Assembly (NCBI GenBank): GCA_003164045.1
Contig: PLRU01000073.1
Location: forward strand, 9,328-73,327
Direction: 5' to 3'
DNA: 64,000 nt
From: Candidatus Lustribacter telmatis
GTDB taxonomy: Bacteria > Vulcanimicrobiota > Vulcanimicrobiia > Vulcanimicrobiales > Vulcanimicrobiaceae
Part shown: positions 52,474 through 60,603 of the stretch, in pieces
How the letters are laid out: each line of letters opens with the position of its first letter
How positions within the stretch are numbered: position 1 is the first letter of the stretch
The notes under the pieces: model-generated
What the model saw: the letters and a program-made list of their open reading frames with translations, nothing else
What the model was told of the DNA's origin: nothing
Database searches by the model: none
Position numbers and translations under genes: made by a program

Positions 52474-53006
52474 GCGCGTTCTCCGACGAGGTCGGTCGCG
52501 CGCAGCGCTTCCAGCACCGATGCCGCCACGCCCTTGGGCGCAAGCGACGCGTCGATGATGACGTGGGCCTGGCGATAGCGCGGCTCGCGCGCAGCTGCCA
52601 GCGCCTGCAGCTTTGCCAGCGGGTCGCCCGTGAGCAACGGCCGGTCGCCGTTGCCGGACAACCGCGTCGCCAGCGTCGGGACCGTGGCCCGGAGCCACAC
52701 CAGCGTGTGCCGGCGCGCGTCCGCCATCGTGGCATCGTCTTCGAGTGCGCCGCCGCCGAGCGAGATCACGGCCGGCTTCGGGGCCTCGAGCGCGCGCACG
52801 AACGCCGCGCGCTCGCGCACGCGGAACGCCGCTTCACCGTCGCGCGCAAAGATGGCCGCAACGCTGACCCCGGCCGCGCGTTCGACGGCGCGGTCGACAT
52901 CGATGAATTCGCGCCCGAGCGCACGCGCAACGAGCGCGCCGACCGTCGTCTTACCGGAACCGGCGGTACCGCAAAACAGGATGTGCCGAACCGGATCAGC
53001 GGGCAC
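52470..53006 (-). CDS. aroK: Shikimate kinase
   Basis: A 178-residue P-loop kinase: Walker A GTAGSGKTTVGALVARALG, shikimate-binding FIDVDRAVERAAG, FRVRERAAF and VISLGGGALED, with a lid region GNGDRPLLTGDPLAKLQAL. It phosphorylates shikimate at O3. GTG start; it overlaps aroC by 11 bases and aroB by four. Standard length for the family. Confidence 0.94.
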   Translation of the reverse strand: MPADPVRHILFCGTAGSGKTTVGALVARALGREFIDVDRAVERAAGVSVAAIFARDGEAAFRVRERAAFVRALEAPKPAVISLGGGALEDDATMADARRHTLVWLRATVPTLATRLSGNGDRPLLTGDPLAKLQALAAAREPRYRQAHVIIDASLAPKGVAASVLEALRATDLVGERA

Positions 53007-54168
53007 GGATCTTCTCCCGCCAGGCGCCGACGTAGTCGCGCAGCATCCCGATCGTGTCGCCCGGAAACGTCTCGAGGACGGCGTCGGCGAGCACGAGTGC
53101 GAGCAGCGATTCGCCGATCACGGCTGCCGCCGGCACCGCACATACGTCGCTGCGCTCGATGTACGCGTTCGTCGCCTCGCCCGAACGGAGATCGACCGAC
53201 GGCAGCGGTTTCATCAATGTGGAGATCGGCTTCATCGCAACGCGCACCACGATCGGCTGCCCGGTGCTGATCCCGCCCTCGATGCCGCCGGCACGATTGC
53301 TGCCGTAGCGCGTGAGTTCCCCATTCTCACCGGGAAAGTATGCATCGTGCACGGCGGAACCCGGCAACGCCGAACCACGGAATCCGAGTCCCAGCTCGAC
53401 GCCCTTGATCGCGTTGAGCGCAAGAAAGGCTTCGCCGATCCTACCATCGAGGCGCCGGTCCCACTGGGCGTGCGAGCCGAGGCCGATCGGCAATCCGCCG
53501 GCGACGACTTCGAACACGCCGCCGAGCGTGTCGCCGGCTTCGCGCGCGGTATCGATCTGCTGCACGATCCGCTCGGCCGCATGCGGATCGAGCACGCGCA
53601 CCGGCGATTCATCGACGCGCGCATTGAGCGTCGCGATATCCGCATCGAGCGGCGTTTCATCGACGACTTCGCCGATGCGCACGACGCGGCTCGCCACGGA
53701 AATGCCGAGTTCGGCGAGCAGGCGCCGGGCGATCGCACCGAGCGCGACGCGCATTGCCGTTTCGCGCGCGCTGGCGCGCTCGAGGATGTCGCGCATGTCC
53801 GGGCGGTCGTATTTCAGGCCGCCGACGCGATCGGTGTGTCCCGGGCGGGGAATGTAGACCGCGCGCGCAGCCACCCCTTCGCGCGGTTCGATCGCCATAA
53901 TATCGAGCCACTTCTGATGATCGCGGTTTTCGATGTAGAGCGCGATCGGGCTGCCGAGCGTCTCACCGCGCCGAACGCCCGCGAGGATCTTGACATCGTC
54001 CGTCTCGATCTTCATGCGGTTGCCGCGGCCGTAGCCCATCTTGCGCCGGATCGAATCGGCGTGGATGTCTTCGAGCGTCAGCGGCATGCCGGCCGGCATG
54101 CCTTCCAAGATTCCGCTCAGCGCCGGACCGTGCGATTCACCGGCGGTAAGATACCGCAACCTAGCCAT
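52996..54168 (-). CDS. aroC: Chorismate synthase
   Basis: A 390-residue FMN-dependent enzyme. Conserved segments include RYLTAGESHGPALSGILEGM, RRKMGYGRGNRMKIETDDVK, RPGHTDRVGGLKYDRPDMRD, ERASARETAMRVALGAIARR and RAGGIEGGISTGQPIVVRVA. It removes phosphate from EPSP to give chorismate, needing reduced FMN supplied by other enzymes. It starts four bases after aroE ends and overlaps aroK by 11 bases. Confidence 0.96.
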   Translation of the reverse strand: MARLRYLTAGESHGPALSGILEGMPAGMPLTLEDIHADSIRRKMGYGRGNRMKIETDDVKILAGVRRGETLGSPIALYIENRDHQKWLDIMAIEPREGVAARAVYIPRPGHTDRVGGLKYDRPDMRDILERASARETAMRVALGAIARRLLAELGISVASRVVRIGEVVDETPLDADIATLNARVDESPVRVLDPHAAERIVQQIDTAREAGDTLGGVFEVVAGGLPIGLGSHAQWDRRLDGRIGEAFLALNAIKGVELGLGFRGSALPGSAVHDAYFPGENGELTRYGSNRAGGIEGGISTGQPIVVRVAMKPISTLMKPLPSVDLRSGEATNAYIERSDVCAVPAAAVIGESLLALVLADAVLETFPGDTIGMLRDYVGAWREKIRAR

Positions 54169-54171
54169 GTG

Positions 54172-55014
54172 TTAGGGGGCCTCCACGAGGGTCGTCAGTT
54201 CGGCTTCGGCACCGCGTCCGAAGCGCACGTCGTCGCCGTACCAAAGGTAGAACGTCGCGATCGCTTGCGCGACGAGCATGTGCGTGCCGTTGACCGCATG
54301 GTGACCGGCGGCCCGCGCCGCTTGCACGAACGGCGTGTCGGCCGGCTTATATTGCAGATCGACGCACCAGCCGCCGGGCAGAGCGGCGCTCACGGCAGCG
54401 GCGACCGCCGCGCCGTTGCTCGTGGCGTTGATCACCACGCTCGAGGCAACCGGATCGCCGGCCGCGAGTTCGGTCGCTCCCGCGGCGTCGCGCAGATCCG
54501 CGATCAGCGCGTGGGCGCGTTCGATCGTGCGATTGGCGATCACGATGCGCTTGACACCCATTTGCACGAGTGCGACGACGGTCGCACGCGCCGCGCCGCC
54601 CGCGCCGAGCACGGTCACGACTTGACCCGCCGGGTCGATTTTGCGCGAACGCAACAACGAGATCACCGCGCCGACGTCCGTATTCGCCGCATACGCATCG
54701 CCGTCGCGAAACGTGATGACATTTGCCGCTCCGACCAAGCGGGCCTCATCGGTGACGGTGTCGGCCGCGGCCAGCGCCCGTGCCTTATGCGGCGCGGTCA
54801 CGTTCCAGCCGTCGAAGTCTTCCCGCGCATCGGCAAACGCGCGGTCGAACGCCTCCGGCGTCAGTTCGAGGCGCTCGTACGAGAGCGGCACGCCCGAGAC
54901 ACGCGAGAGCGCCGCAAAAATTTCCGGCGAGCGCGAATGCGAGATCGGCTGACCGACGACGGCGAAGCGTTTCGTATACGCATCGACGACGGATTCCGCC
55001 GTTACGCTTGACAC
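54172..55014 (-). CDS. aroE: Shikimate dehydrogenase
   Basis: A 280-residue NADP-dependent reductase. It shows FAVVGQPISHSRSPEIFAAL (shikimate-binding Ser pair), WNVTAPHKARALAAADTVTD (catalytic Lys), NVITFRDGDAYAANTDVGAV (Asp), VTVLGAGGAARATVVALVQM for NADP and ANRTIERAH after it. It reduces 3-dehydroshikimate. The GTG at 55014 overlaps aroA by 13 bases. Confidence 0.94.
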   Translation of the reverse strand: MSSVTAESVVDAYTKRFAVVGQPISHSRSPEIFAALSRVSGVPLSYERLELTPEAFDRAFADAREDFDGWNVTAPHKARALAAADTVTDEARLVGAANVITFRDGDAYAANTDVGAVISLLRSRKIDPAGQVVTVLGAGGAARATVVALVQMGVKRIVIANRTIERAHALIADLRDAAGATELAAGDPVASSVVINATSNGAAVAAAVSAALPGGWCVDLQYKPADTPFVQAARAAGHHAVNGTHMLVAQAIATFYLWYGDDVRFGRGAEAELTTLVEAP

Positions 55015-56282
55015 AGCTTCTCCAAGTCGGTGAAGAACGACGGATGCGAAATCGCCACGCAGCCGGCATCTTCGATCGTCACGGGTGAGCTCGCGCCGAG
55101 CGCGGCGATCGCGAACGCCATTGCAAGCCGATGATCGCCGCCGCTTTCCACCGTCGCGCCGTGCAGCGGCGCGCCGCCGGTCACGTCGAACCCATCGTCC
55201 ACTTCGGTCACCGAACCGCCGAGTTCGCGCAAACCCCGCACGAGCACGGCGATGCGATCGCTTTCTTTCACCCGCAATTCGCGCGCGCCGCGCACGGTCG
55301 TCGTACCCGCAGCATACGCCGCAACGATGCCGAGCAGCGGCAATTCGTCCAGAATCGCGGGCACGTCCGCTGCTTCGATCGCAATCGCCTTCAGCGGTCG
55401 CGCGCGCAATTCGATCCGGCCCATCGGTTCGGGTTCTTCGGAATCAACGGTCGTCGTGATGTCCGCGCCCATGCGTTCCAGTGCGGCGACGAAGCCCAGG
55501 CGCGTCGGGTTGAGGTTGATGTGGTGGACGGTAATGGTACTGTTCGGCACGATGGCGGCGGCCGCCAGCCAGAATGCCGCGGCCGACGGATCGCCGGGCA
55601 CGTGAAAATCGGCGGCGCGAAAATGTTGCGGTCCATCGATGACGATGTCGTCGCCCTCACGCCGAACCTCGACCCCGAAGTGCGGCAGCATCAGCGTCGT
55701 GTGATCGCGCGCGCTGCCCGCACCCGAAATCGTGGTGCGCCCCGTCGCGCCGGTCGCCGCGAGCGTGAGCGAACTCGCAAGTTGCGCACTGGCAACGCGC
55801 AATTGGATGTGCCCGCCGTGCAGCGGGTGGTTCGCGCCTACGTGCACCGGCGCCGTGCCTTCGGAGGTCTCGATCTCCGCGCCGAGTTCGCGCAAGGGCT
55901 CCGCGACCCGGCGCATCGGCCGGCGCCGCAACGAGTCGTCGCCGTCGAGCGTGGCCGACACTTCGCGGCCCGCCAGCGCGCCCATCAGGAGCCGCATCGT
56001 GGTGCCGGAATTGCCGCAGTCGAGCACGCCCTGCGGGGAACGCCATGCGCCGCCGGTGATCCGAACGCTCGTGTTGTCGTGTTCGACCATGGCGCCGAGA
56101 GCGGCGACGCAGCGCATCGACGATGCGACATCCTCACCCGGCGCAAGGTTGGTCACGTGCGATTCGCCCTCGGCCATCGCCGCAAAAATCACGGCACGGT
56201 GCGAGATCGACTTGTCACCCGGAATATGCGGCGCCTCCGCACCGATCTTTTTTGCCGGAGCGACGGTAGCGTTAAACTCCAT
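55002..56282 (-). CDS. aroA: 5-enolpyruvylshikimate-3-phosphate synthase
   Basis: A 426-residue two-domain EPSP synthase. Signature segments are IPGDKSISHRAVIFAAMAEG, LDCGNSGTTMRLLMGALAG, LDGDDSLRRRPMRRVAEPLR, VPGDPSAAAFWLAAAAIVPN, LPLLGIVAAYAAGTTTVRGA and RELRVKESDRIAVLVRGLRE. The motif order near DCGNSGTT suggests the class II-like form (DCGNSGTT and DDSLRRRP), but sensitivity to inhibitors was not inferred. The ATG at 56282 overlaps the upstream fusion gene by 11 bases; the 18 codons before it are unrelated. Confidence 0.95.
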   Translation of the reverse strand: MEFNATVAPAKKIGAEAPHIPGDKSISHRAVIFAAMAEGESHVTNLAPGEDVASSMRCVAALGAMVEHDNTSVRITGGAWRSPQGVLDCGNSGTTMRLLMGALAGREVSATLDGDDSLRRRPMRRVAEPLRELGAEIETSEGTAPVHVGANHPLHGGHIQLRVASAQLASSLTLAATGATGRTTISGAGSARDHTTLMLPHFGVEVRREGDDIVIDGPQHFRAADFHVPGDPSAAAFWLAAAAIVPNSTITVHHINLNPTRLGFVAALERMGADITTTVDSEEPEPMGRIELRARPLKAIAIEAADVPAILDELPLLGIVAAYAAGTTTVRGARELRVKESDRIAVLVRGLRELGGSVTEVDDGFDVTGGAPLHGATVESGGDHRLAMAFAIAALGASSPVTIEDAGCVAISHPSFFTDLEKLCQA

Positions 56283-58065
56283 CTTGGATGAACGGAATCC
56301 GCGCGAGATCGGCGACGATCTCTTCGTAGTCCGCAAACGTCAGGGCCTGATCGGCATCGCTCAAGGCAACAGCCGGGTTCGGGTGGACTTCGATCAGGAT
56401 GCCGTTCGCGCCAACCGCTTTTGCCGCGCGGCAGAGCGGACGGATCCAGCGGCGCACGCCGACGCCGTGGGACGGATCGACCATGATCGGCAAGTGCGTC
56501 TTTTCACGCAGCACGGCGACGGCCGAGAGATCGAGCGTGTTACGCGTCGCCGTTTCGAACGTCCGGATCCCGCGTTCGCACAGCACGACGTCGGGGTTGC
56601 CTTCGGAGAGGATGTACTCGGCAGCGCTGAGCAATTCGTCGAGGCTCGCCGACATGCCGCGCTTGAGCAGCACCGGGATGTGCGTCTTACCGACGGCTTT
56701 GAGCAGGTCGAAGTTCTGCATGTTGCGCGCACCGATCTGGAACATATCGACCGACTGGCCCATGCGCTCCACCTGATCGACGCTCATCACTTCGCTGACG
56801 ATCGGCATGCCGGTTTCGCGGCCGGCCTCGGCGAGCAATGCGAGACCTTCCCAGCCCATGCCCTGGAAGGCGTACGGCGAGGTGCGCGGCTTGAACGCGC
56901 CGCCGCGCAGCATCACGGCGCCGTGATCGGCGATCTCGTGCGCGACCGCGAGCACTTGCTCGCGCGACTCGACGCTGCACGGGCCCGCTGCGATGATGAA
57001 CGTGCCGTCTTCGAGCACGACGTTGCCGACGCGCACCTTCGAGCGCGCCTGTCCGGGTTCGCGCGTGACCTTAGGGAAGTTCTGCTTCTGCTTGCTCACG
57101 CTCGGTACGACGGCCGGCGAGTTGTCCACCACCACGTCGAGTGTGCGGCGCACGCGTGCCGGTGCGGTGCCGGCGTCGTAGGAGCCGATGATGTGCAGTG
57201 ACGAGGTGTATTCCTTGAGATCGCGCAGCGCGTCGGAGAAGCGCTCTTCACGCACGTCGCCGTCGACGTCGGCGTAGAACGCGAACTCGCTCGTCCCCAG
57301 ACGCGACTTCGAATCCAGCTTCGAGACGTTGAGGCCGTGCTTACCGAACGCGTCGAGCGAGCGCGCGAGCGCCCCCGGTTTGTCGGCCACCGAGAAAATC
57401 AGCGACGTCTTGCGGTCGCTGCCCGCGGCCGCCGGTTCGAACTCGCGGGCGAGTCCGCTGGCAACCGGGGCGCGGAAGAGCAAGAAGCGCGTCGTGTTGT
57501 CGGGATGATCGGCGATCGAGCCCGCCAGCTCGACCAGACCGTAGCGCTCGGCTGCCTCTTTCGAGCAAATCGCGGCGAGGGCCGGATTCTTCGCGGCCGC
57601 CACGTCGCGGGCCGCGATCGCCGTATCGCCGACCGGAACGCGTTTGACGTCGGGCAGGGAGGCGAGGAACCGGCCACACTCGGCCAGCACGATCGCGTGC
57701 GACTCGATTTCCCGCACGCCCTCGAGCGTCGCCCCCGGCAAACCGACGAGCCGGTGTTCGAGCCGCAGCGTGATCTCCGCCAGCGGATCGAGTTCGTACT
57801 CGGCCAGCACGTCGTAGCCTTCGCGAATCGTGCCGGCGATCGCGTTGTCGATCGGCAGCAGGCCGACGTCGGCCTTGCCGCCCAGGACGGCGTGGGCGAC
57901 GGCGCGGAACGACGCGCAGCCCAGGGGCTCGAACGTCACGCCGCGGCGGCCCGCGTAGGCCTCCAGCACCACGTGTGAGTATGCGCCCTCGATGCCTTCG
58001 AAGGCGGCGGTCATGGTCAGGGCGGGGGTAGTCGTGGTCGGGGCTTGCGTCTGGGCGGTCGTCAT
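56272..58065 (-). CDS. Fused prephenate dehydratase-ACT-DAHP synthase
   Basis: A 597-residue fusion. Residues ~20-200 are a prephenate dehydratase (FEGIEGAYSHVVLEAYAGRR, LLPIDNAIAGTIREGYDVL, catalytic Thr-Arg-Phe in NTTRFLLFR). Residues ~215-290 form an ACT domain (TSLIFSVADKPGALARSLDA, LNVSKLDSK) that should bind Phe. Residues ~340-595 are a class Ib DAHP synthase (FIIAAGPCSVESREQVLAVA, RGGAFKPRTSPYAFQGMG, GIRTFETATRNTLDLSAVAV, LPIMVDPSHGVG). One polypeptide thus catalyses the first common step and the last-but-one Phe step, with a shared allosteric domain. It is the first gene of the operon, behind an aromatic leader peptide and terminator. I avoid a single symbol since it combines pheA and aroF functions. 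Confidence 0.93.
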   Translation of the reverse strand: MTTAQTQAPTTTTPALTMTAAFEGIEGAYSHVVLEAYAGRRGVTFEPLGCASFRAVAHAVLGGKADVGLLPIDNAIAGTIREGYDVLAEYELDPLAEITLRLEHRLVGLPGATLEGVREIESHAIVLAECGRFLASLPDVKRVPVGDTAIAARDVAAAKNPALAAICSKEAAERYGLVELAGSIADHPDNTTRFLLFRAPVASGLAREFEPAAAGSDRKTSLIFSVADKPGALARSLDAFGKHGLNVSKLDSKSRLGTSEFAFYADVDGDVREERFSDALRDLKEYTSSLHIIGSYDAGTAPARVRRTLDVVVDNSPAVVPSVSKQKQNFPKVTREPGQARSKVRVGNVVLEDGTFIIAAGPCSVESREQVLAVAHEIADHGAVMLRGGAFKPRTSPYAFQGMGWEGLALLAEAGRETGMPIVSEVMSVDQVERMGQSVDMFQIGARNMQNFDLLKAVGKTHIPVLLKRGMSASLDELLSAAEYILSEGNPDVVLCERGIRTFETATRNTLDLSAVAVLREKTHLPIMVDPSHGVGVRRWIRPLCRAAKAVGANGILIEVHPNPAVALSDADQALTFADYEEIVADLARIPFIQDGV

Positions 58066-58080
58066 CGCGTCTCCATCACA

Positions 58081-58114
58081 GAAAAAGAAAAGCCCCTCGC
58101 GCCGGCGAGGGGCT
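58081..58114 (-). terminator. Attenuator terminator before the shikimate operon
   Basis: On the minus strand AGCCCCTCGC (58105-58114) and GCGAGGGGCT (58091-58100) pair perfectly over ten bases around a four-base loop, followed by TTTCTTTTTC. This strong intrinsic terminator lies between the leader peptide stop (58143) and the first structural gene (58065). Confidence 0.88.
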
Positions 58115-58142
58115 CTTGCAGCTGTCGTCCTGGTCGTGGACG

Positions 58143-58220
58143 TTACGGCAAAGAGTCGGCTCGCCGGCGCGAAATCGCCCAGCTAAAAAAGCCAAAATAC
58201 CCAAAACCGTTCACGAGCAT
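58143..58220 (-). CDS. Aromatic leader peptide, 25 aa
   Basis: A short frame from ATG 58220 to TAA at 58143 encodes 25 residues including NGFGYFGFFSWA. That is four Phe, one Tyr and one Trp within ten residues, followed by a basic stretch (SRRRADS). The strong terminator at 58081-58114 follows. The layout is that of pheL/trpL-type transcription attenuation, so charged tRNA-Phe, and perhaps tRNA-Tyr or tRNA-Trp, would set expression of all seven shikimate genes. GGAG directly abuts the ATG; initiation may instead use the GTG two codons later (spacing six), or be leaderless, because a good promoter places the transcript start at about 58222. Confidence 0.85.
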   Translation of the reverse strand: MLVNGFGYFGFFSWAISRRRADSLP

Positions 58221-58228
58221 CTCCGGCG

Positions 58229-58258
58229 GTTGTATCACGACACCCCCACGACTGTCAA
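58229..58258 (-). promoter_or_regulatory. Promoter of the shikimate operon
   Basis: A perfect TTGACA (58253-58258) and TACAAC (58229-58234) on the minus strand are separated by 18 bases. Transcription would begin near 58222, two bases before the leader peptide ATG. The promoter lies in the 48-base gap after the HiPIP stop codon. Confidence 0.65.
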
Positions 58259-58268
58259 CGGAGGCTGC

Positions 58269-58532
58269 CTAATGTGCCTTGGGGGCGTAAGCAGCACACC
58301 AGCCGGCCGCGGCGATGTGGCCCTTGACGACGACGCATGACGACGGCGCCTTGAAGAGCGCGCAGTTTTTGCAAGCCTGCCCGGCCTTGGTCGATTTGTC
58401 GACGTACTTGTACTGAGCTTTGGTCCCGCTCGAATCATCGGCCGCCGAGGCGACGGCAGTGGTCGCCGCAGCGATCAGGGGAATGCCGGCGAGCAGCGAG
58501 ATGATTTCGCCGCGCGAGATACGATCAGCCAT
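58269..58532 (-). CDS. High-potential iron-sulfur protein (HiPIP)
   Basis: An 87-residue exported protein. The N-terminus MADRISRGEIISLLAGIPLI resembles a Tat-type signal (SR-G-I pattern), followed by AAATTAVASAA as cleavage region. The mature part has the four Cys of HiPIPs: CKNCALFKAPSSC and GWCAAYAPKAH. HiPIPs carry one 4Fe-4S cluster at high potential and shuttle electrons in the periplasm. GGAGG six bases before the ATG at 58532 fixes the start. It is 85 bases downstream of hslU on the same strand, with no obvious redox partner adjacent. Confidence 0.85.
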   Translation of the reverse strand: MADRISRGEIISLLAGIPLIAAATTAVASAADDSSGTKAQYKYVDKSTKAGQACKNCALFKAPSSCVVVKGHIAAAGWCAAYAPKAH

Positions 58533-58617
58533 GGGTGTCCTCCAGAAGACGTTCTTTCCGGCATGATGCACCATGCACGGTCTGTGAGGCAACGCCAGGT
58601 TCCGGCTTAGGCGTGCC

Positions 58618-60060
58618 TCATAATATGAAGTTGGATAGGTCGGCGCTGGACGCAATCTCGCCCAGCCGCTCGGTGACGTAGGCCGCGTCGATCGTGACGG
58701 TCTCCGCGACTTCCGGCGCCGCATAGCCTATTTCCTCAAACACCCGCTCCAACACGGTGTGGAGTCGCCGCGCACCAATATTTTCATCGCGCTCGTTGAC
58801 CTCGGTGGCAATGCGGGCGATGGCCGCGATGCCGTCGGGCTTGATGTCGAGCTTGACGCCATCGGCCGCCAAGAGCGCCGTGTACTGGGTCATCAGCGCG
58901 TTTTTCGGCTGCGTGAGGATCGTCTCGAAATCGCCCGCGGTGAGCGTGTCCAACTCGACCCGGATCGGGAAGCGCCCTTGCAGTTCCGGAATGAGATCCG
59001 ACGGCTTGCTCATGTGGAACGCGCCGGCGGCAACGAAGAGGACGTGATCGGTGGCGAGCGGACCGTATTTCGTGTTGACGGTACTGCCTTCAACGATCGG
59101 CAGGATGTCTCGCTGCACGCCTTCGCGCGACACGTCCACCCCGCGACCTTCGCGCGTCGCGATCTTGTCGATCTCATCGATGAAGATGATCCCGCGTTCG
59201 CCGGCACGCCGCAGCGCTTCGCGCTTCACGGCATCCATGTCGATCAGCTTCGCTTCTTCTTCTTGCGCGAACACGCGACGCGCATCGGCGACCGTCACGC
59301 GCTTCTGCGCCTTTTTCTTCGGCAGCAAGCCCGAGAGCATCTCGCTCATGTCACCTGCGCCGCCGGCGCCGTCGCCGCCGCCCATCATGCCCATCGGCAT
59401 ATTCGGCGCTTCTTCGACTTCGATCTCGATTAAGCGCACGTCGTAGAAGCCGCGCTCGATATCGGCGCGCGCTTCGGTACGGATGCGTTCGGATTCGTGC
59501 GGCGGCGCCGGCTGCGTCGCGGGCTGCGGCGGCGTTTGCGGCTGCTGCTGGTTGGCTTGCGCGCCGAACGAATTGCCGAAGATCGAGCCGAGCGTTGCCG
59601 CAAACGGATTGCTCTGACTCGGCTGCGACGTGCGCGTTTCGGGGTGCAGCACGTCGATGATGCGTTCGACCGCGGAGTGCTCGGCCGCGTCCTTGACGTC
59701 GCCGCGGCGTTCTTCTTTGACCATGCGGATCGCGGCCTCGGCCAAATCGCGCACCATCGACTCGACGTCGCGTCCGACGTAGCCGACCTCGGTATACTTC
59801 GTCGCTTCAACCTTGACGAACGGCGCGCCGGCAAGCGAGGCCAGACGCCGCGCGATCTCCGTTTTACCGACGCCGGTGGGCCCGATCATCAAGATATTTT
59901 TCGGAATGACTTCGCGGCGCAGCTCTTCGGGCAGCTGTTCGCGGCGATAGCGATTGCGCAGGGCGATCGCAACGGCGCGTTTCGCCTTCGCTTGGCCGAC
60001 GATGTATTTGTCGAGTTCGGCGACGATTTGGCGCGGCGTGAGATCTTGCAGTTCGGGCAT
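58618..60060 (-). CDS. hslU: ATP-dependent protease ATPase subunit HslU
   Basis: A 480-residue AAA+ unfoldase: [20 protein letters not shown], Walker [21 protein letters not shown], pore loop [14 protein letters not shown], Walker [34 protein letters not shown] and the C-terminal tail LSNFIL that docks into HslV. The I-domain carries an unusual Gln/Pro-rich insertion (about residues 175-200, [18 protein letters not shown]). It forms a hexameric ring feeding proteins to HslV. It starts four bases after the hslV stop. Confidence 0.96.
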   Translation of the reverse strand: MPELQDLTPRQIVAELDKYIVGQAKAKRAVAIALRNRYRREQLPEELRREVIPKNILMIGPTGVGKTEIARRLASLAGAPFVKVEATKYTEVGYVGRDVESMVRDLAEAAIRMVKEERRGDVKDAAEHSAVERIIDVLHPETRTSQPSQSNPFAATLGSIFGNSFGAQANQQQPQTPPQPATQPAPPHESERIRTEARADIERGFYDVRLIEIEVEEAPNMPMGMMGGGDGAGGAGDMSEMLSGLLPKKKAQKRVTVADARRVFAQEEEAKLIDMDAVKREALRRAGERGIIFIDEIDKIATREGRGVDVSREGVQRDILPIVEGSTVNTKYGPLATDHVLFVAAGAFHMSKPSDLIPELQGRFPIRVELDTLTAGDFETILTQPKNALMTQYTALLAADGVKLDIKPDGIAAIARIATEVNERDENIGARRLHTVLERVFEEIGYAAPEVAETVTIDAAYVTERLGEIASSADLSNFIL

Positions 60061-60063
60061 CGC

Positions 60064-60594
60064 TTAGGCCGTCTCGACCGTAATGTCGTCGTTGGTGTAA
60101 ATGCAGATTTGCGAGGCGATCTTGAGCGCTTCGCGCGCGATCGCTTCGGCATCGAGATCGGAATGGTGCAAGAGCGCCATCGCGGCGGCTTGGGCGTACG
60201 GGCCGCCGCTGCCGATGGCGGCGATACCCTCGTCGGGTTCGATCACGTCACCGGTACCGCTGAGCACCAGCAGATGTTCCGGATTGCCGACCAGCAGTAG
60301 CGCTTCGAGCCGGCGCAGCGCGCGGTCTTGGCGCCAGTCCTTGGCGAGGTCGACGGCGGCGCGCATCAGGTTGCTGCCCGACGCGTTGAGCTTGCCCTCG
60401 AACTTCTCGAGCAGCGTGATCCCGTCGGCCGCACTCCCGGCGAACCCGGCGATCACGGCGCCGCCGGCGATCCGGCGCACCTTGCGGGCGCCGTGCTTCA
60501 TGACGGTCTTGTCGAGGGTGACTTGTCCATCTCCGGCCATCGCGATCTTACCGTCGCGAAGGACCGCGATGATCGTGGTCGATCGAATGCGCAT
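60064..60594 (-). CDS. hslV: ATP-dependent protease peptidase subunit HslV
   Basis: A 176-residue Ntn-hydrolase. A short propeptide (MRIRS) precedes the catalytic [20 protein letters not shown]; the Thr at position 6 becomes the N-terminal nucleophile. [20 protein letters not shown] and [20 protein letters not shown] are family hallmarks. It forms the dodecameric proteolytic chamber of the HslVU complex. It starts nine bases after the upstream PDZ/GAF gene ends. Confidence 0.96.
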   Translation of the reverse strand: MRIRSTTIIAVLRDGKIAMAGDGQVTLDKTVMKHGARKVRRIAGGAVIAGFAGSAADGITLLEKFEGKLNASGSNLMRAAVDLAKDWRQDRALRRLEALLLVGNPEHLLVLSGTGDVIEPDEGIAAIGSGGPYAQAAAMALLHHSDLDAEAIAREALKIASQICIYTNDDITVETA

Positions 60595-60603
60595 CCGATC
60601 CCT

